From positions 1 through 51,096 of the forward strand of contig DATFJC010000012.1 in assembly GCA_035269445.1 (NCBI GenBank): DNA of 51,096 nucleotides, written 5' to 3'. How positions within the stretch are numbered: position 1 is the stretch's first letter; every line of letters begins with the position of its first letter. The position numbers and the translations under genes are program-made. The notes beneath the pieces are model-generated. The model ran no database searches. It was given only the letters and a program-made list of their open reading frames with translations, and was not told where the DNA came from. This DNA is from DATFJC01 sp035269445. Lineage in GTDB: Bacteria; Patescibacteriota; Patescibacteriia; UBA2591; UBA6264. This document shows positions 48,858 through 51,096 of the stretch, in pieces.

Positions 48858-50240
48858 CTACTTATTATATTCTTCTAAAGTAGCTTGAAGTTCCTTTTCT
48901 TCGCCTTTATGATAAACCAAAAGATCTATTACATCGCCAGGTTGATGCTTTTGTATTAACTTAGATAAAGAATTTTCTTGACCAACCTTATTACCATTAA
49001 CTTTTAAAATAATATCATTTTCAACCAAGCCAGCCTTATCAGCTGGAGAGCCTGGTATAACTGCTAGCTCTTCTTGGGCTGAGCCTTTAATAATTAAGGC
49101 TCCATAATCTACTTCTAAATTATTAGTTTCTGCTATTTTTTCATTAATTAAAGTATAACGAACTCCCAAAAATGGTCTTACAATACGACCATGCTTTTCT
49201 ACGCTTTCAATAACATTTTTAGCTTGATTTATGGGAATAGAAAAACCTATTAATTGACCTTGGCGACTTATGGCAGTATTAATACCTACCACCCTAGCAT
49301 TTAAATCAATTAAAGGTCCCCCTGAGTTGCCTGAATTTATAGCAGCATCAGTTTGAATAACTCCTTCTAAAGTTTCAGATTGTCCCAATACTCCCCCAGC
49401 AATAACCTTCCTTCCAATACCACTAACAACTCCTTTAGTAACAGTATTTCTATATTCACCCAACGCATTTCCTATAGCAATAACAGTTTGACCTATTTTT
49501 AGTTTATCTGAGTCGCCTAAATCAAGAGCTGGCAAATCAAAATCTTTATTTTCTATTTTTAATATTGCTATATCATTAAAAGGATCTCTGGCTAATACTT
49601 TTGCCTTAAATTCATTTCCATTATTGGTCACAACAGTATAATCTGCATCTTTATCAGAAACTACATGCTTATTGGTTAAAATTAAACCCTTATCCCTTAA
49701 AACAACAAAGCCGGTTCCTCCACCAACTTTTTGCTTAGGAAGATCTTCTTTAGGCTCTTCTGGCTCTGGGTTTGGTACTGGGGTAGGAATGCTAGGACCA
49801 GGATAAGGCATAGCAACATGGAAATCTTTAAATTCAAAAAAGGGTGAATTAAAAAACTCATTAAAAAACTCGTCTGAAGGCAAGTCCTTATAACCATAAT
49901 ATTGAGGAATATATTTACTAACTACTATACTAACCACAGAAGGACTTGTTTTCTCAACTGCTTGAATAGTTTTTTCCTCTGTCCCTATAATTTGTTTTTG
50001 TATTTCTTTTTTTTCTGCTGCCTGATTATCTTTTTCCTGAGACAATAATGGGTCTTTTTCTATTACTGGTTCATCTTTTTTTAAAAATTTTTGATATAAA
50101 AACGAAAATAAATAAGGGGTTGTTTCACCCTTTATATAATTAGCACTATAAAATCCAGCTAAGCCACCAACAATACCTGACAAAATTACACTGATCAAAA
50201 TCGTAATAATTATAGTATTTTTACAATTTTGTTTTGACAT
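48858..50240 (-). CDS. HtrA/DegP-type serine protease with one PDZ domain
   Basis: A 460-residue protein. One membrane span at residues 9-31 anchors it outside the cell. The trypsin-like domain has H192 (LTNKHVV), D223 (DPFNDIAIL) and S306 (GNSGGP), a full triad. A proline-rich stretch (PYPGPSIPTPVPNPEPEEP) and an aromatic acidic segment (DEFFNEFFNSPFFEF) precede the domain. One PDZ domain (about 355-455) follows, with PGSPADKAGLVENDIILKVN. It should degrade misfolded proteins outside the membrane. Its stop is 5 bp before the prfB start. Confidence 0.95.
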   Translation of the reverse strand: MSKQNCKNTIIITILISVILSGIVGGLAGFYSANYIKGETTPYLFSFLYQKFLKKDEPVIEKDPLLSQEKDNQAAEKKEIQKQIIGTEEKTIQAVEKTSPSVVSIVVSKYIPQYYGYKDLPSDEFFNEFFNSPFFEFKDFHVAMPYPGPSIPTPVPNPEPEEPKEDLPKQKVGGGTGFVVLRDKGLILTNKHVVSDKDADYTVVTNNGNEFKAKVLARDPFNDIAILKIENKDFDLPALDLGDSDKLKIGQTVIAIGNALGEYRNTVTKGVVSGIGRKVIAGGVLGQSETLEGVIQTDAAINSGNSGGPLIDLNARVVGINTAISRQGQLIGFSIPINQAKNVIESVEKHGRIVRPFLGVRYTLINEKIAETNNLEVDYGALIIKGSAQEELAVIPGSPADKAGLVENDIILKVNGNKVGQENSLSKLIQKHQPGDVIDLLVYHKGEEKELQATLEEYNK

Positions 50241-50266
50241 ATAATCTTAAGTTAAAAACTTATTAA

Positions 50267-50773
50267 TTATTTTATTAATAAAGACTTAATTTCCTTTAAA
50301 GCATCTGGAATAAGAGGGGTAAGCATTTTTGCAAAACCAATTAAAGTAGGAGCGATTATAGAAGTTTGCAGCAAAACAAGCCAAGTTTCACCTAATGGAA
50401 ATTTAGTGGAAAAATATAAAATAACTCCTATTACAAGACCTCCTTCTATAAGACCAAATACAGCTCCACCTAATTTATTAAAAATATTTAAAATTGGTAA
50501 ACTAAAAAACTTGTCTATAATTTTCAACAGCAAAAACATAACCACCTTAGCAATAATAAAAACTCCAATAAACCCCAATAATCGAGCTAGGTTCATATTG
50601 TCCCCTAAAAATGGTAGAATTCTTACTGAAATAATCTCATACCAACGACTAGCAACAAAAAGAGCAATAACAATACTAACAATGCCCCCTATTGCTTGGA
50701 CAAATCCATTCCAAAATCCAAACCAAATAAAACCAAAAAGGATTAATATTAAAATTAGATCAAAAAAAGTCAT
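50267..50773 (-). CDS. CvpA family membrane protein
   Basis: A 168-residue protein with four spans and the CvpA pattern FDLILILILFGFIWFGFWNG followed by GIVSIVIALFVASRW and the later IFNKLGGAVFGLIEGGLVIG. The family was named from colicin V production but is widespread, and its molecular role is poorly known. It lies between metG and htrA with short gaps, suggesting one transcript. Confidence 0.88.
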   Translation of the reverse strand: MTFFDLILILILFGFIWFGFWNGFVQAIGGIVSIVIALFVASRWYEIISVRILPFLGDNMNLARLLGFIGVFIIAKVVMFLLLKIIDKFFSLPILNIFNKLGGAVFGLIEGGLVIGVILYFSTKFPLGETWLVLLQTSIIAPTLIGFAKMLTPLIPDALKEIKSLLIK

Positions 50774-50784
50774 AAATTTAAAAT

Positions 50785-51096
50785 TTATAGTTTTGGAAAC
50801 AAAACCTTAATTTGTGAAATATTATTAAATTTAACCTTGCCTATTTTTTTGCTTTCAGTTAAAGATTTTTTCTTTTCATTAGATTCAATGCCAAGAGATT
50901 TAAAAATTTCAATTGCCTTATCTGGCATAAAAGGATAAATCATCCAACTTAAATGTCGAATAATTTCTAAAAGATGACTTATAATTTCCTGATATTTTTT
51001 TTCATCTTTAATAGTCCAGGGTTTTTTCTTTTCTATATATTTGTCAGCAAAGCCAGCTAAATCTAAAATAGTATTCTTTGCTTTTTGAAATTGAAG
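50785..51096 (-). CDS. metG: Methionyl-tRNA synthetase, C-terminal end (cut by window edge)
   Basis: The frame is open from the window end to a TAA at 50785-50787, giving 103 residues. Translation shows the anticodon-binding helix bundle of class I MetRS: DLAGFADKYIEKKKPWTIKD, then LLEIIRHLSWMIYPFMPDKA and IEIFKSLGI, closing with KIKVLFPKL-like residues (seen as ISQIKVLFPKL). It lacks the tRNA-binding EMAP domain found in some MetRS. The catalytic part is outside the window. Confidence 0.82.
   Translation of the reverse strand, partial: LQFQKAKNTILDLAGFADKYIEKKKPWTIKDEKKYQEIISHLLEIIRHLSWMIYPFMPDKAIEIFKSLGIESNEKKKSLTESKKIGKVKFNNISQIKVLFPKL

Overview
ORGANISM. The window looks like a low-GC bacterial chromosome segment, most likely from the Candidate Phyla Radiation (Patescibacteria, probably the Parcubacteria side, not resolved). 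Support: a compact, almost entirely minus-strand layout; an S10/spc ribosomal cluster with no rpmD (L30) between rpsE and rplO; a very short AlaRS; a TraG/VirD4-like ATPase with a C-terminal zinc ribbon; and housekeeping genes that almost never carry a Shine-Dalgarno sequence. The only ribonucleotide reductase here is the oxygen-sensitive class III enzyme NrdD with its activase NrdG, which suggests anaerobic growth. UGA is read as stop in the genes checked. LAYOUT. 1-1083 is the N-terminal part of FtsK. 1211-2881 is a HEAT/THUMP/methyltransferase. 3117-5213 is a membrane-anchored GH13 amylase and the only convincing plus-strand gene. 5281-5901 is an orphan exported protein. 6082-12971 is rpoC and rpoB. 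13164-16389 holds a MurE-like ligase, a small lipoprotein and murC. 16484-22123 is scpB, scpA, a flippase-AlaS fusion and the TraG-like ATPase, apparently one operon. 22186-23641 is a WecA/TagO-type transferase and ruvX. 23735-37227 is one long translation cluster (tuf, rpsJ, rplC to rplO, secY, adk, map). 37455-40273 is ndk and a ComEC split into two genes. 40376-41473 holds two related small orphan genes flanking a PspC protein. 41538-45580 is nrdG and an intein-bearing nrdD. 45884-51096 is an AI-2E-type permease, a small membrane protein, TspO, prfB (with a programmed frameshift), an HtrA protease, CvpA and the C-terminal end of metG. HOW IT WORKS TOGETHER. Most of the window is core machinery for transcription, translation, protein export, peptidoglycan precursor ligation, chromosome segregation and DNA uptake. 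Four orphan genes (5281-5901, 14607-14978, 40376-40600, 41228-41473) stand apart. Each is a self-contained unit with a near-consensus -35/-10 promoter at exactly 17 bp spacing, a strong purine-rich Shine-Dalgarno, a single short gene visibly richer in GC than its neighbours, and a hairpin-plus-T terminator. The two genes at 40376 and 41228 look like paralogues. The most unusual points are this cassette class, the flippase-AlaRS fusion (17704-20514), the NrdD intein with an apparent C2HC zinc finger (42545-43768), the non-canonical prfB frameshift site (48778-48783) and terminator-like hairpins inside the tuf-S10 cluster. No tRNA, rRNA, CRISPR array, insertion sequence or prophage was recognised.
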